The notes under the pieces were generated by a model, which was not told where the DNA came from, did not search any database, and saw nothing but the letters and a program-made list of their open reading frames with translations. Below, in pieces: positions 38,431-49,342 of a stretch of 64,000 nucleotides of DNA. How positions within the stretch are numbered: position 1 is the stretch's first letter; each line of letters starts with the position of its first letter. A program made the translations under genes and the position numbers. The DNA is from Janthinobacterium agaricidamnosum (GTDB lineage: Bacteria; Pseudomonadota; Gammaproteobacteria; Burkholderiales; Burkholderiaceae_D), in the NCBI RefSeq assembly GCF_003667705.1, contig NZ_CP033019.1, positions 5,332,001 to 5,396,000 on the forward strand. The letters run 5' to 3'.

Positions 38431-38775
38431 TTACTGCTTCGGCAGCTGTTGGTAGGCTTCCATCACGCGCGCCGAATACGTCAGCGCGGCGCCCGTATTG
38501 AGCGCGATCGCCACGCCGAGCGCTTCGGAAATTTCTTCCAGGGTCGCACCGGCTTCCACCGCTTTCCTCGTGTGCACCGAGATGCAGCCGTCGCAACGCG
38601 TGGTGATGGCCACCGCCAGCGCGATCAGTTCGTGGATCTTCGGCGCCAGGTGGCCGGTCTTGGCGGCGGCGCCGTCGATGGCCATCACGCCGCGCATCAC
38701 GTCGGGGCTCTGCGCGGCGTAATCGCCGACTTTTTCCAGCAGGGAGTCGCGGTAGGTGTTCCAGTCTTGCATCAT
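38431..38775 (-). CDS. carboxymuconolactone decarboxylase family protein (AhpD-like)
   Basis: 114 residues. The CxxC-x3-H motif is CDGCISVH (Cys61, Cys64, His68), which in AhpD-type members is a redox-active pair that supports alkyl hydroperoxide reduction. The rest is the small all-helical CMD fold (SPDVMRGVMAID, LGVAIALNTGAALTYSARV). GGAGC lies 7 bases ahead of the start. It sits between the small barrel protein and the cupin in the redox cluster. Confidence 0.88.
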   Translation of the reverse strand: MMQDWNTYRDSLLEKVGDYAAQSPDVMRGVMAIDGAAAKTGHLAPKIHELIALAVAITTRCDGCISVHTRKAVEAGATLEEISEALGVAIALNTGAALTYSARVMEAYQQLPKQ

Positions 38776-38826
38776 GATTTTTGCTCCAAAAAAGGGAATA
38801 GTAGGTAGCAGCGGGCGGGTGCCCGC

Positions 38827-39108
38827 TTACGCCACGGTATAAATGCGCACGTCGGGCGCCGCGTCCAGCAGCGGCGTGAGCGCCACCACCACGTCGCTGT
38901 TGAACAGCGCGCTTTGCAGATAGGCATTGGCGTTGCCCACGCTGTCGAAGCCATGCAGCACTTGCACGTCTTCCTCGCGGATCAGCAATTGCTTCGACTG
39001 CGCGCCCGCGATGCCGGCCAGGAACGGCGCCTTGTACTGCTGATAGACGCCAGCCGCCGCGGCGCGGTTGGCGTTGGCGATCTTGAGGGTGATTTGCAGA
39101 TAAGCCAT
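38827..39108 (-). CDS. small alpha/beta-barrel protein, antibiotic-biosynthesis-monooxygenase-like
   Basis: 93 residues. The alternation of beta (AYLQITLKI) and helix (NRAAAAGVYQQYKAPFLAGI), then QLLIREEDVQVLHGFDSVGNANAYL, suggests a ferredoxin-like dimeric alpha/beta barrel as in ABM or EthD proteins. I see no cofactor motif. It is located within the redox cluster after the SDR gene, 52 bases before the CMD gene, so a linked catabolic or protective step is likely. The family assignment is tentative. Confidence 0.6.
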   Translation of the reverse strand: MAYLQITLKIANANRAAAAGVYQQYKAPFLAGIAGAQSKQLLIREEDVQVLHGFDSVGNANAYLQSALFNSDVVVALTPLLDAAPDVRIYTVA

Positions 39109-39168
39109 GCGATGCTCCTTGATGATCAGGTGAAGAAAAGGCGGGCAAGGCGGGCTTGCCCCAGGTAT

Positions 39169-39942
39169 TTAGTTGCGGCCGGCCATCACGCCGCCATCGA
39201 CGTCCCACACCGCGCCGGTCACCCAGGCGGCCTTGTCGGACAGCAGAAACGCCACCACTTCCGCCACGTCCAGCGGCGTGCCCACGCGGCCGATCGGGTG
39301 GAAACCGTTGAAGCCCTGCAGCGCCTCATGGACCTCCGCCTTCGGAATAAAACCTTCGTAGATCGGCGTCTGCACGACGGCTGGCGAGACGGCGTTGACG
39401 CGAATCTGCTTCGATGCCAGTTCCATCGCCAGATGCTGGGTCAGCGAGTGCAGGCCGGCCTTGGCCATCGAATACGCCGACGATGGCGTGGCGGCGATCG
39501 CCTGCTTGCCCCACATCGAGCCGATGTTGACGATAGACCCAGGGCGTCCGCCGGCGACCAGGTGCGCGGCCACCTTTTGCGTGATGAAGAACAAGGCCTT
39601 GTTGAGATTCATATACTGGTCGTAGTCGGCGGCGCCGTGTTCGAGGAACGGTTTGGGGAAGAACACGCCTGCCGCGTTGACCAGCAGATCGATGTCCGCA
39701 TGCTGTTCGTCCAGCGTTTTGAGCAGCGCGGCCAGGCCCGCGTCGCTCGACAGGTCGGCGGTCACCGCCCACACCGTGCCGAGCGCCGACAATGCCTTGC
39801 GCGCCTCTTCGGTTTTCTCTGCGCGGTGGCCGACGATCACGGCGCTGCCGCCTTGCTCCAGTACCACGCGTGCCGTCGCCAGACCCATGCCGCTGGTGCC
39901 ACCCACGACCAGCAGTTTCTTGCCTTCGAATTGCTTGCTCAT
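39169..39942 (-). CDS. short-chain dehydrogenase/reductase
   Basis: 257 residues, full length for classical SDRs. The nucleotide turn is GGTSGMG at 14-20, NAAG lies at 89-92, and the catalytic Ser142 (NIGSMWG), Tyr157 and Lys161 (YSMAK) are all present. AAGGA lies 6-8 bases ahead of ATG 39942. It is the first gene of the leftward redox cluster and faces a divergent LysR regulator. The substrate is unknown. Confidence 0.9.
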   Translation of the reverse strand: MSKQFEGKKLLVVGGTSGMGLATARVVLEQGGSAVIVGHRAEKTEEARKALSALGTVWAVTADLSSDAGLAALLKTLDEQHADIDLLVNAAGVFFPKPFLEHGAADYDQYMNLNKALFFITQKVAAHLVAGGRPGSIVNIGSMWGKQAIAATPSSAYSMAKAGLHSLTQHLAMELASKQIRVNAVSPAVVQTPIYEGFIPKAEVHEALQGFNGFHPIGRVGTPLDVAEVVAFLLSDKAAWVTGAVWDVDGGVMAGRN

Positions 39943-40166
39943 TTTCATTCCTTTCCTATGCCCGCCGTCCAAGCAGGCGCTGTTGAAGAAAAACTTCCGG
40001 GCAGTTGTGTACTGCCGCGATGCAATGCATTCTGCGCTTGGCGGGGAACGGGAACAAACCAGATTAAATATCAGTCATTGAAAGAAAATCTTTAGTGGCA
40101 CGGCTGCGGAGTGACTAAAATAGCCACGCAGAGACGCATAATCACGCGACACCATGGAAGAAAATC

Positions 40167-41099
40167 ATGAAGACACCGATCCATCTGAACGCCTTGCGGG
40201 CATTCGAAGCCAGCGCCCGCCACCAGAGCTTTTCAGCCGCCGCCGCTGAACTCAACGTCAGCCCCGCTGCCGTGGGCCAGTTGGTGCGCAACCTGGAAGA
40301 CTGGCTGGGCGCGCCGCTGTTCCATCGGCACACGGCGGGCAAGACGCGGCTGGTGGCGACGCAGGCCGCGGAGCGCGCGCTGCCGGATTTGCGCGCCGGC
40401 TTTGACCGCTTGCTGCTGGGTCTGGAAAGGCTCAAGGAAGGTTCGCTCAACGGGGTGCTGACGGTGACCGTCAGTCCCGCCTTCGCCGCCAAGTGGCTGT
40501 TGCCACGGATTGAACGCTTTCAATCGGTCTGCCCGGAAACCGACGTGCGGCTCGATACCAGTCTGAAGCCCGTCGATTTCGTCTCGCAACGCATCGATAT
40601 CGGCGTGCGCTACGGCACCGGCAACTGGCCGGGACTGAGCGCCGACAAATTGATGGATGAAGAAGTCTATCCCGTGTGTTCGCCCGCGTTTCTGCAACAG
40701 CATGCGCCATTGCGGCAGCCGGCCGACCTGGCGCGGCAAACGCTGATTCACGACCTGTCGATGGATGGCCATGGCGATTTTCCAACGTGGGAAGCGTGGC
40801 TGCAGAAGGCGGGCGTGCGCGATAGCGCCGCCTCGCGCGGCATGAAGATCAACAATTCGGCGGCGGTGCTGCAGGCGGCGGCCGAGGGCCATGGCGTGGC
40901 GCTGGCGCGCAGCGTGATGGCGCATGACGATATCGCCTCCGGGCGGCTGGTACGCCTGTGCGGCGCGATGACTTTTCTTTCGCCGCTGGCCTACTACGTG
41001 GTCTACCGGCCGGAGTCCGCAGGCCTGCCGCGCCTGGCGACCTTTCGCGGCTGGCTGCTGGAAGAGGCAGGCAAGCAGGCCGCCGCGGTTGCACGGTAA
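40167..41099 (+). CDS. LysR-family regulator, GcvA-like
   Basis: 310 residues. The N-terminal helix-turn-helix (HLNALRAFEASARHQSFSAAA, then SPAAVGQLVRNLE) and the start of the effector domain (GVLTVTVSPAFAAKWLLPRI) place it with GcvA/AmpR-type LysR proteins. It is divergent from the SDR-headed redox operon, with a 224-base spacer containing AT-rich promoter-like sequence, so it probably controls that operon. The inducer is unknown. Confidence 0.88.
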   Translation: MKTPIHLNALRAFEASARHQSFSAAAAELNVSPAAVGQLVRNLEDWLGAPLFHRHTAGKTRLVATQAAERALPDLRAGFDRLLLGLERLKEGSLNGVLTVTVSPAFAAKWLLPRIERFQSVCPETDVRLDTSLKPVDFVSQRIDIGVRYGTGNWPGLSADKLMDEEVYPVCSPAFLQQHAPLRQPADLARQTLIHDLSMDGHGDFPTWEAWLQKAGVRDSAASRGMKINNSAAVLQAAAEGHGVALARSVMAHDDIASGRLVRLCGAMTFLSPLAYYVVYRPESAGLPRLATFRGWLLEEAGKQAAAVAR

Positions 41100-41144
41100 G
41101 CCAGCCGTTGGCCGCCGTGACGCGCAGATAAGCATTGACCGCGT

Positions 41145-41184
41145 CTGCACGTTTGCGTATATTTATGCGCATTCCTGCACGTTT
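41145..41184. promoter_or_regulatory. direct repeats ahead of the DeoR-type gene
   Basis: ctgcacgttt occurs at 41145-41154 and again at 41175-41184, exactly 30 bases (about three helical turns) apart. An imperfect palindrome (tgcgtatatttatgcgca) lies between them. This looks like an operator for the regulator encoded immediately downstream. Confidence 0.45.
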
Positions 41185-41196
41185 TAATTAAAATCC

Positions 41197-41967
41197 ATGT
41201 CCGCCACTCTGCTCCTCAAACAACGCCACGCGCTGATCCAGCAACAATTGCATGCCGACGGCCGTGTGCTGGCGCTGGACCTGGCGCGCCAGCTCGACGT
41301 GTCCGAAGACACGATACGGCGCGATCTGCGCGAGATGGCGGCGGCCGGCCTGTGCCAGCGCGTGTATGGCGGCGCCCTGCCGCTGGCGCCCGATGGCGGC
41401 ACCTTGACGCAGCGCAAACAGGAAGCGCCGGAACGCAAGGCGCGCCTGGCGCAGGCCGCCGTGTCCCTCGTGCGCGCGGGCCAGGTGCTGTTTCTCGATG
41501 CGGGCTCGACCAACCTTGCCATCGCCGGCGCCTTGCCGCAGTTGGCGCTCACTGTCATCACCAATGCGCCGTCCATCGCCATGGTCCTGATGGAGCGTCC
41601 CGAAATCGAGCTGATCATGGCTGGCGGCCGGGTCGACCGCCGCGCCGGTGCCAGCCTGGGTCCGCAAGCGCTGCGCACGGTCGAGCGCATGCATCCCGAC
41701 CTGTGCTTCCTCGGTGCCTGCGGCGCCGACGCGGACGCGGGCGTGACGGCGTTCAACTATGACGAGGCCGAGTTCAAGCGCAGCATCGCCGGCGCCAGCA
41801 AGGCGGTCGTCGTGGCCGTCACCAGCGACAAGCTGGGCACGGCCGCGCCTTTCGGCGTGCTGGCCACGGGCTTGCTGCAGCACCTGGTGCTCGAAGCCGA
41901 TGCCGATGCTGCCCACGCGGCTGCCTTTGAACGGCTGGGCGTGCAAGTGTTGCGCGCCCGCGCCTGA
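41197..41967 (+). CDS. DeoR/GlpR-family transcriptional regulator
   Basis: 256 residues. The N-terminal winged helix is KQRHALIQQQLHADGRVLALDLA with the second helix VSEDTIRRDLREMAAAGL (residues about 6-58), followed by the sugar-phosphate-binding domain (LFLDAGSTNLAIA near 100, DLCFLGACGAD near 170). Members repress sugar or polyol genes until a phosphorylated sugar binds. No clear ribosome site is visible before ATG 41197. The MFS gene 31 bases downstream is a probable target. Confidence 0.88.
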   Translation: MSATLLLKQRHALIQQQLHADGRVLALDLARQLDVSEDTIRRDLREMAAAGLCQRVYGGALPLAPDGGTLTQRKQEAPERKARLAQAAVSLVRAGQVLFLDAGSTNLAIAGALPQLALTVITNAPSIAMVLMERPEIELIMAGGRVDRRAGASLGPQALRTVERMHPDLCFLGACGADADAGVTAFNYDEAEFKRSIAGASKAVVVAVTSDKLGTAAPFGVLATGLLQHLVLEADADAAHAAAFERLGVQVLRARA

Positions 41968-41998
41968 TTTTTCCACCCCGACCTTGAAAAGCGTACCC

Positions 41999-43147
41999 AT
42001 GCACCTTACCGGCACCCTGCAACAACGCGCGACGCGCCTGGTCTTCTTCGCCGCCGGCCTCGGCATGGCCGCCTGGGCACCCCTGGTTCCCTACGCCAAG
42101 TCGCGCCTGAGCCTCGATGAAGCGACGCTGGGCATCTTGCTGCTGTGCCTGGGCGCCGGCTCGCTGTGCGCGATGCCGTTTACGGGCATGCTCACGGCCC
42201 GCTTCGGCTGCCGCAAGGTCATCGTCGGCGCCGGCCTGCTGCTGACCGCCATCCTGCCCGGCCTGGCGCTGGCCGCCACGCCGCTGCAACTGGGCCTGGT
42301 GCTGCTGGTGTTCGGCGCAGCCATGGGCACATTTGACGTGGCCATCAATATCCAGGCCGTGATCATCGAAAAAGCCAACGGCGGCGCCATGATGTCGGGT
42401 TTTCATGCGCTGTTCAGCGTGGGCGGCTTTGCCGGCGCGGCCTGCATGGCCCTGCTGTTGTGGCTGGGACTGACGCCGGCCTGGTCCTGCGCGGTGGTGA
42501 TGCTGCTGCTGTGCGGCGTGCTGGGCGCGGCGCAAGGCCATCTGCTGCCGACGGCGTCCGCCTCCGGCGAAAAGACGCCGCTGTTCGTCATGCCGCATGG
42601 CGCCGTCATTTTCATCGGTCTGCTGTGCTTTATCGTCTTCCTGGCCGAAGGCGCGATTCTCGACTGGAGCGCCCTGTTCCTGACCACCACGCGCGGCGTG
42701 GAAGAAGCCAAGGGCGGTCTCGGCTACGCCGCCTTCGCCATCGCCATGACGGTGGGCCGCTTCACAGGCGACAAGGTGGTCACACGCTTTGGCGGCAAGC
42801 GGGTACTCACTATTGGCGGCTTGTGCGCGGCGGCAGGCTTCTTCCTGGCCGTGCTGGCGCCGCATGCCAGCCTGGCCATGGCCGGCTTCGTGCTGATCGG
42901 TCTGGGCGCGGCGAACATCGTGCCCATCCTGTTCACGGCGGCGGGCCAGCAACATGCCATGCCGGCCAGCCTGGCGGTGGCGGCCATCACCACCATCGGC
43001 TATGCGGGCATCCTGGCCGGTCCGGCCGTGATCGGCTTCGTGGCGCACGCCACCAGCCTGAATATCGCCTTCGCCATGCTGGGCGCCGCCCTGCTGCTGG
43101 TGGCAGCCAGCGCGCGCCTGGTGGCGCCGGCCAAACAACGTTCCTGA
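41999..43147 (+). CDS. MFS transporter
   Basis: 382 residues with about twelve hydrophobic helices; the inter-helix motif is GMLTARFGCRKVIVG near 57-71. The general pattern (FFAAGLGMAAWAPLVPYAKSRL at the N-terminus, SGFHALFSVGGFAGAA near 130) resembles YbjJ-type or fucose/sugar permeases. It follows the DeoR regulator by 31 bases, which suggests a sugar or sugar-derivative substrate. That assignment is inference. Confidence 0.8.
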   Translation: MHLTGTLQQRATRLVFFAAGLGMAAWAPLVPYAKSRLSLDEATLGILLLCLGAGSLCAMPFTGMLTARFGCRKVIVGAGLLLTAILPGLALAATPLQLGLVLLVFGAAMGTFDVAINIQAVIIEKANGGAMMSGFHALFSVGGFAGAACMALLLWLGLTPAWSCAVVMLLLCGVLGAAQGHLLPTASASGEKTPLFVMPHGAVIFIGLLCFIVFLAEGAILDWSALFLTTTRGVEEAKGGLGYAAFAIAMTVGRFTGDKVVTRFGGKRVLTIGGLCAAAGFFLAVLAPHASLAMAGFVLIGLGAANIVPILFTAAGQQHAMPASLAVAAITTIGYAGILAGPAVIGFVAHATSLNIAFAMLGAALLLVAASARLVAPAKQRS

Positions 43148-43314
43148 TCCTCCTTCTGCCTGTCGGACGATGCTAAAAAAGCGCCGCCCGACAGCGCCCA
43201 AATCGGCTCGACGGGCCTGCGGCATGGTAAGCTTCGACCCCGCGCACATTGCGGGCGCCACGCACTTACCCCATCCTGCCACTTATACCCGTACTTATAC
43301 CCTTTTATACATCT

Positions 43315-44160
43315 ATGGATCTCATTCTTGCGCTAAAAGCCATCATCATGGGGCTGGTCGAAGGTTTTACCGAATTCTTGCCGATTTCGTCCACGGGACA
43401 TCTGATCCTGGCCGGCAGCCTGCTCGACTTTACCAAGGATGTCTCGAAAGAAGTCATGGATGTCTTCGAGATCGCCATCCAGGCCGGCGCCATCCTGGCC
43501 GTGTGCTGGGAATACCGCCAGCGCATCGGCAGCGTGCTGTCTACCTTCGGCAGCGAAGCGAAGTCGCGCAAGTTCGTGCTGAACGTGGCCATCGCCTTCC
43601 TGCCACTGGCGGTCATCGGACTGGCTATCGGCAAGATGATCAAGCATGCGCTGTTCAAGCCCGTTCCGGTCGCCATGGCCTTCATCATCGGCGGCATCGT
43701 GATTCTGCTGGTGGAGCGTCGCGCGCGCACCAATCCCGTCACCGTGCGCGTCAACTCGGTCGACGAAATGACGCCGTTCGACGCATTGAAAGTGGGCTGC
43801 GCGCAGGCGTTCGCGCTGATTCCCGGCACCAGCCGTTCCGGCTCGACCATCATCGGCGGCATGTTGCTGGGCCTGTCGCGCAAGACGGCTACCGAGTTCT
43901 CGTTCTTCCTGGCCATCCCGACGTTGCTGGCCGCCACCGCCTATTCTTTATACAAAGCGCGCGACATCCTGTCGGCCACCGACGTGCCCCTGTTCGGCCT
44001 GGGCACCGTGGCCGCCTTCATTTCCGCCTTCCTGTGCGTGCGCTGGCTGCTGCGCTATATCAGCTCGCACGACTTCACGTTTTTTGCCTGGTACCGCATT
44101 GTGTTCGGCTTGCTGGTATTGGCCAGCGCCCACTACGGCTGGGTTGTTTGGGCAGAATAA
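43315..44160 (+). CDS. uppP: undecaprenyl-diphosphate phosphatase
   Basis: 281 residues with about eight membrane segments. The catalytic block [17 protein letters not shown] (14-30) and the second one [13 protein letters not shown] (near 169) are both complete. It dephosphorylates undecaprenyl diphosphate so that the lipid carrier can be recycled in peptidoglycan synthesis. I chose ATG 43315; the upstream in-frame extension is not family-like. recQ starts 6 bases after its stop. Confidence 0.95.
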   Translation: MDLILALKAIIMGLVEGFTEFLPISSTGHLILAGSLLDFTKDVSKEVMDVFEIAIQAGAILAVCWEYRQRIGSVLSTFGSEAKSRKFVLNVAIAFLPLAVIGLAIGKMIKHALFKPVPVAMAFIIGGIVILLVERRARTNPVTVRVNSVDEMTPFDALKVGCAQAFALIPGTSRSGSTIIGGMLLGLSRKTATEFSFFLAIPTLLAATAYSLYKARDILSATDVPLFGLGTVAAFISAFLCVRWLLRYISSHDFTFFAWYRIVFGLLVLASAHYGWVVWAE

Positions 44161-44166
44161 GGCACT

Positions 44167-45989
<1,823 letters not shown>

Positions 45990-45990
<1 letters not shown>

Positions 45991-46472
45991 TGGAAGCACT
46001 CTCGCCCGACCTGATTTACCAGGCCGTGAAAATCCTCGGCGCCCAGCCTGACGCAGAAGACGCGGTGGAAGCGCAAGTACGTACCCTGGTCGGCGACGAC
46101 CTGACGGTGCGTCGCCTGGCCGACGTGGTGCCGGAAGCCTTCGGCCTGGTGCTGGTGTCGCACCTTCCCGGCGCCGAAAACATGACCTTGCCCGCCACCT
46201 TCCGCGCGCAGGACGAGGACGGCGAATGGGTGGAGTTCCCCTTGCGCCGCGAGCCGATCTTTGTCGTCGCCGCGGATATCGCCCAGCATACTTTCCACAA
46301 CGGCCCGCGCGCCCTGATCAAAAATCTCGCCGACCGCAGCTCCTTGCTGTCGGCCATCAACAAGGCCTTGAACGCGGGTGGCTCGCTCGATGGCACGACC
46401 CTGGGTCCGCCCTCCTTCTTCGGCCTGCCGGCATCGCTGTACCGGCCGGCGGCATCGGCCGAGACGCCCTGA
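45990..46472 (+). CDS. hypothetical protein coupled to recQ
   Basis: 160 residues. Its ATG shares the last base of the recQ stop, so it is probably translationally coupled. It reads as a compact alpha/beta soluble protein (PDLIYQAVKILGAQPDAEDA, VVPEAFGLVLVSHLPGAENM, PIFVVAADIAQHTFHNGPRA) with no cysteine, signal peptide or membrane helix. I do not recognise a family. Confidence 0.7.
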
Positions 46473-46516
46473 CCACTCCACCTAGCCCCTGCCCTTGACA
46501 AGAGAACGCCGCCGCG

Positions 46517-47497
46517 ATGGAAACCAAATGGCTGGAAGACTTCATCTCGCTCGCTGAAACGCATAATTTCAGCCGTTCCGCGGCCCTGCGCCACGTGACC
46601 CAGCCGGCCTTTTCGCGGCGCATCCAGTCGCTGGAAAACTGGCTCGGCATCGACCTGGTCGACCGCACCTCGTACCCGACGCGGCTGACGCCCGCTGGCG
46701 CCGTGTTCTACGAGCAGGCGCTGGAAATGCTGGGGCAGATCAACGGCGTGCGCGCCCTGTTGCGCGGCAAGCGCGCGGCCACGCAAACGAGCGTCGACTT
46801 CGCCGTGCCGCACACCCTGTCGCTGACCTTCATGCCGAAATGGCTGACGGCGCTGGAAGAAGGTTTTGCGCCGATCAACAGCCGTTTGATGGCCCTGAAC
46901 GTGCACGACGCCGTGCTGCAGCTGGTCGACGGCGGCTGCGACCTGCTGCTGTGCTATCACCATCCGCGCCAGCCGGTGCAGCTCGATCCGGGCCGCTACG
47001 ACATGCTGGTGATGGGCCGCGAAACCCTGCGCGCGTATGCGCGCTGCGGCCAGGACAAGGTGCCGGACTTCGTCCTGCCCGGCAGCGCCAGGGAGCCGCT
47101 GCCCTTCCTCTCCTACACCAACAACGCCTACCTGGGCCGCATGGTGGAACTGCTGCTGGCCGACGCCAAGGCGCCCCTGTTCCTGGAAACCTGCTACGAA
47201 ACGGACATGGCCGAAGGCTTGAAAATGATGGCGCTGGAGGGACGCGGCATCGCCTTCCTGCCCGAATCGGCCGTCATGCGCGACGTCAAATACAAGCACC
47301 TGGCACGCGCCGACGGCGGCGCGCCTGGCTGGGAAATCGAGCTGGAAATCCGCTTGTACCGCGAGCGCCCGTCCAGCCTGCGCCCCGGCAAGCAGATCGT
47401 CGAAAGCCTGTGGCAATACCTGGTGCAGGTGCAGGAAAGCGCCGCGCGCGGCGGAAAAAAACGCCGGCGCGCGGCTGTCACCACCATTCCATCCTGA
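46517..47497 (+). CDS. LysR-family regulator, HypT/YjiE-like
   Basis: 326 residues. The N-terminus METKWLEDFISLAETHNFSRSAALRHVTQPAFSRRI is split by the helix-turn-helix of LysR proteins and closely resembles the HypT/YjiE branch, whose E. coli member responds to hypochlorite. The C-terminus adds a basic tail (GGKKRRRAAV). It lies upstream of gdhA on the same strand, separated by 277 bases with a palindrome and a repeat element. Whether it controls gdhA is unproven. Confidence 0.8.
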   Translation: METKWLEDFISLAETHNFSRSAALRHVTQPAFSRRIQSLENWLGIDLVDRTSYPTRLTPAGAVFYEQALEMLGQINGVRALLRGKRAATQTSVDFAVPHTLSLTFMPKWLTALEEGFAPINSRLMALNVHDAVLQLVDGGCDLLLCYHHPRQPVQLDPGRYDMLVMGRETLRAYARCGQDKVPDFVLPGSAREPLPFLSYTNNAYLGRMVELLLADAKAPLFLETCYETDMAEGLKMMALEGRGIAFLPESAVMRDVKYKHLARADGGAPGWEIELEIRLYRERPSSLRPGKQIVESLWQYLVQVQESAARGGKKRRRAAVTTIPS

Positions 47498-47506
47498 CCT
47501 CCTAAC

Positions 47507-47523
47507 TATGCAATAAATGCATA
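47507..47523. promoter_or_regulatory. palindrome 3' of the HypT-like gene
   Basis: tatgca-ataaa-tgcata is a perfect 6-5-6 inverted repeat. Its size suits a LysR-type recognition site, and it lies ahead of gdhA. Confidence 0.35.
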
Positions 47524-47628
47524 ACCGGATGCGCACAAAGCATTGGCCGGGGCATGAGGCTATCGCCTACGATGCGGTTCCGCTGCGCGCAACTCAATTG
47601 ATTGCGCCTACCACAGCATTTTTGAATG

Positions 47629-47740
47629 CCAGGAAAAATCGTAGCGAGCGGCAGTGATTTGTGGCCGAGAAGCGCAGCTGTACGAAGGTACAGCGAGCAT
47701 CGCCGGCCGCAAAGCACGACGCGCAGTAGATTTTTCGGCA
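47629..47740. repeat. REP-like hairpin element upstream of gdhA
   Basis: Outer arms tgccaggaaaaatc (47627-47640) and gatttttcggca (47729-47740) pair across about 90 bases. Inside is a perfect stem gctgtac (47677-47683) / gtacagc (47688-47694) around a gaag loop. The design is that of a dispersed palindromic repeat. Confidence 0.6.
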
Positions 47741-47774
47741 TTACACCACCGTTTTGTCCAGGAGCTTATCAAGC

Positions 47775-49061
47775 ATGACCAGCAAGCACGCACTTCCTTC
47801 CTACCTCAATCCTGAAGACCTGGGCCCATGGGGCGTCTACCTCGAGCAGATCGACCGCGTCACGCCGTACCTGGGCAACCTGTCGCGCTGGGTGGAAACG
47901 CTGAAGCGTCCAAAGCGCATCCTGACGGTCGACGTGCCTATCGAGCGCGATGACGGCACCATTGCCCACTACGAAGGCTACCGCGTGCAGCACAATCTGT
48001 CGCGCGGCCCGGGCAAAGGCGGCGTACGCTTCCACCAGGACGTTACCCTGTCGGAAGTGATGGCGCTGTCGGCCTGGATGACGGTCAAGAATGCAGCGGT
48101 CAACGTGCCATACGGCGGCGCCAAGGGCGGTATCCGTGTCGATCCGAAGACCCTGTCGCGCAACGAACTGCAACGCCTGACGCGCCGCTACACGAGCGAG
48201 ATCAGCATGATCATCGGACCGAACAAGGATATCCCGGCGCCGGATGTCAACACGAATGAACAAGTCATGGCGTGGATGATGGACAGCTACGCCATGATCG
48301 GCGGCAATATGTCGACCGGCGTGGTGACGGGCAAACCGATCTCGCTGGGCGGCAGCCTGGGTCGCCGCGATGCGACGGGCCGCGGCGTATTCGTCGTCGG
48401 TTGCGATGCGGCCGCCAAGGTCGGCATGTCGCTCGAAGGCGCGAAAGTCATCGTGCAAGGTTTCGGCAACGTGGGCGGCGTCGCTGCACGCATGTTCGCT
48501 GAAGCCGGCTCGAAAGTGGTCGCGGTACAGGATCACAAGACCACCGTCGTGCATTCCGGCGGCTTGAACATCCCGCAATTGCTGGCACACGTGGCCGAAG
48601 TGGGCAGCGTCGAAGGCTTCCCGGGCGCCGAGGCATTCGTGCCGCGCGAAGATTTCTGGGGCATCGATTGCGACATCCTGATTCCGGCCGCGCTGGAACA
48701 GCAGATCACGGCCGAACGCGCACAAGTCATCCGCGCCAAGATCATCCTGGAAGGCGCCAACGGCCCGACCCTGCCTGCAGCGGACGACATCCTGACCGAC
48801 CGCGGCGTGCTGATCGTGCCGGACGTGCTGGCCAACGCCGGCGGCGTGACCGTCAGCTACTTCGAGTGGGCGCAGAACTTCTCGAGCTTCTTCTGGACGG
48901 AAGAAGAAATCAACAGCCGCCTGACCCGCATCATGCGCGAAGCGTTCGACGCGGTATGGCAAGTGTCGCAAGAGAAGAAAGTGTCGATGCGTACCGCCAC
49001 CTTCATCCTGGCGTGCACGCGCGTGCTGCAGGCGCGCGAAGTACGCGGCCTCTACCCATAA
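47775..49061 (+). CDS. gdhA: glutamate dehydrogenase (Glu/Leu/Phe/Val family)
   Basis: 428 residues. Landmarks are [13 protein letters not shown] near 78-90, [13 protein letters not shown] with the catalytic Lys near 115-127, [10 protein letters not shown] with the catalytic Asp near 157, and the nucleotide turn GFGNVGG near 232. It interconverts glutamate and 2-oxoglutarate plus ammonia. AGGAG lies 9-10 bases ahead of ATG 47775. The gene ends against two tandem repeats and a strong terminator shared with galE. NAD versus NADP use is not certain. Confidence 0.93.
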   Translation: MTSKHALPSYLNPEDLGPWGVYLEQIDRVTPYLGNLSRWVETLKRPKRILTVDVPIERDDGTIAHYEGYRVQHNLSRGPGKGGVRFHQDVTLSEVMALSAWMTVKNAAVNVPYGGAKGGIRVDPKTLSRNELQRLTRRYTSEISMIIGPNKDIPAPDVNTNEQVMAWMMDSYAMIGGNMSTGVVTGKPISLGGSLGRRDATGRGVFVVGCDAAAKVGMSLEGAKVIVQGFGNVGGVAARMFAEAGSKVVAVQDHKTTVVHSGGLNIPQLLAHVAEVGSVEGFPGAEAFVPREDFWGIDCDILIPAALEQQITAERAQVIRAKIILEGANGPTLPAADDILTDRGVLIVPDVLANAGGVTVSYFEWAQNFSSFFWTEEEINSRLTRIMREAFDAVWQVSQEKKVSMRTATFILACTRVLQAREVRGLYP

Positions 49062-49266
49062 TGGCTGCCTGAGAAAATGCCTGGGGCGTTGTTGCCTGCC
49101 CCTCGCCGTACTGGCGTACTGTCTTCGGCTTTGCGCCTGGCCCCAGACATTTTTCAGGCGCCAAATGGCTGCCTGCGAAAATGCCTGGGGCGTTGTTGCT
49201 TCGCCTCGCCGTACTAGCGTACTGTCTTCGGCTTTGCGCCTAGCCCCAGACATTTTTCAGGCGCCA
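49061..49266. repeat. two tandem ~104-base copies of a palindromic element
   Basis: Copy 1 (49061-49163) and copy 2 (49165-49266) are nearly identical; copy 2 has a 2-base deletion and a few substitutions. Each opens atggctgcctg and ends caggcgcca. Within each, aaaatgcctgggg pairs with ccccagacatttt to form a long imperfect stem. They lie directly after the gdhA stop. Confidence 0.85.
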
Positions 49267-49285
49267 TTGAGTTACTGGCGCTGTT

Positions 49286-49325
49286 AAAAAAATCCCGCCA
49301 CACTTGCGTGTGAGCGGGATTTTTT
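49286..49325. terminator. bidirectional terminator between gdhA and galE
   Basis: Arms aaaaaaatcccgc (49286-49298) and the complementary gcgggattttttt end (49314-49325) form a long stem with T-tracts on both strands, suited to end both convergent transcripts. Confidence 0.9.
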
Positions 49326-49342
49326 GTATCTGGCGGACTTTT

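Noticed and set aside
37685..39208. One long 507-codon gene spanning cupin, CMD and small barrel genes
   Set aside because: Only the last 236 codons look like protein; the rest is a shadow of two other genes in other frames.
43150..43200. Inverted repeat ctgtcgg/ccgacag after the MFS gene as terminator
   Set aside because: The loop is over 20 bases and there is no T-tract after the second arm, so evidence is too weak.
49061..49266. CRISPR array
   Set aside because: Only two copies, each about 100 bases and palindromic, directly adjacent without spacers.
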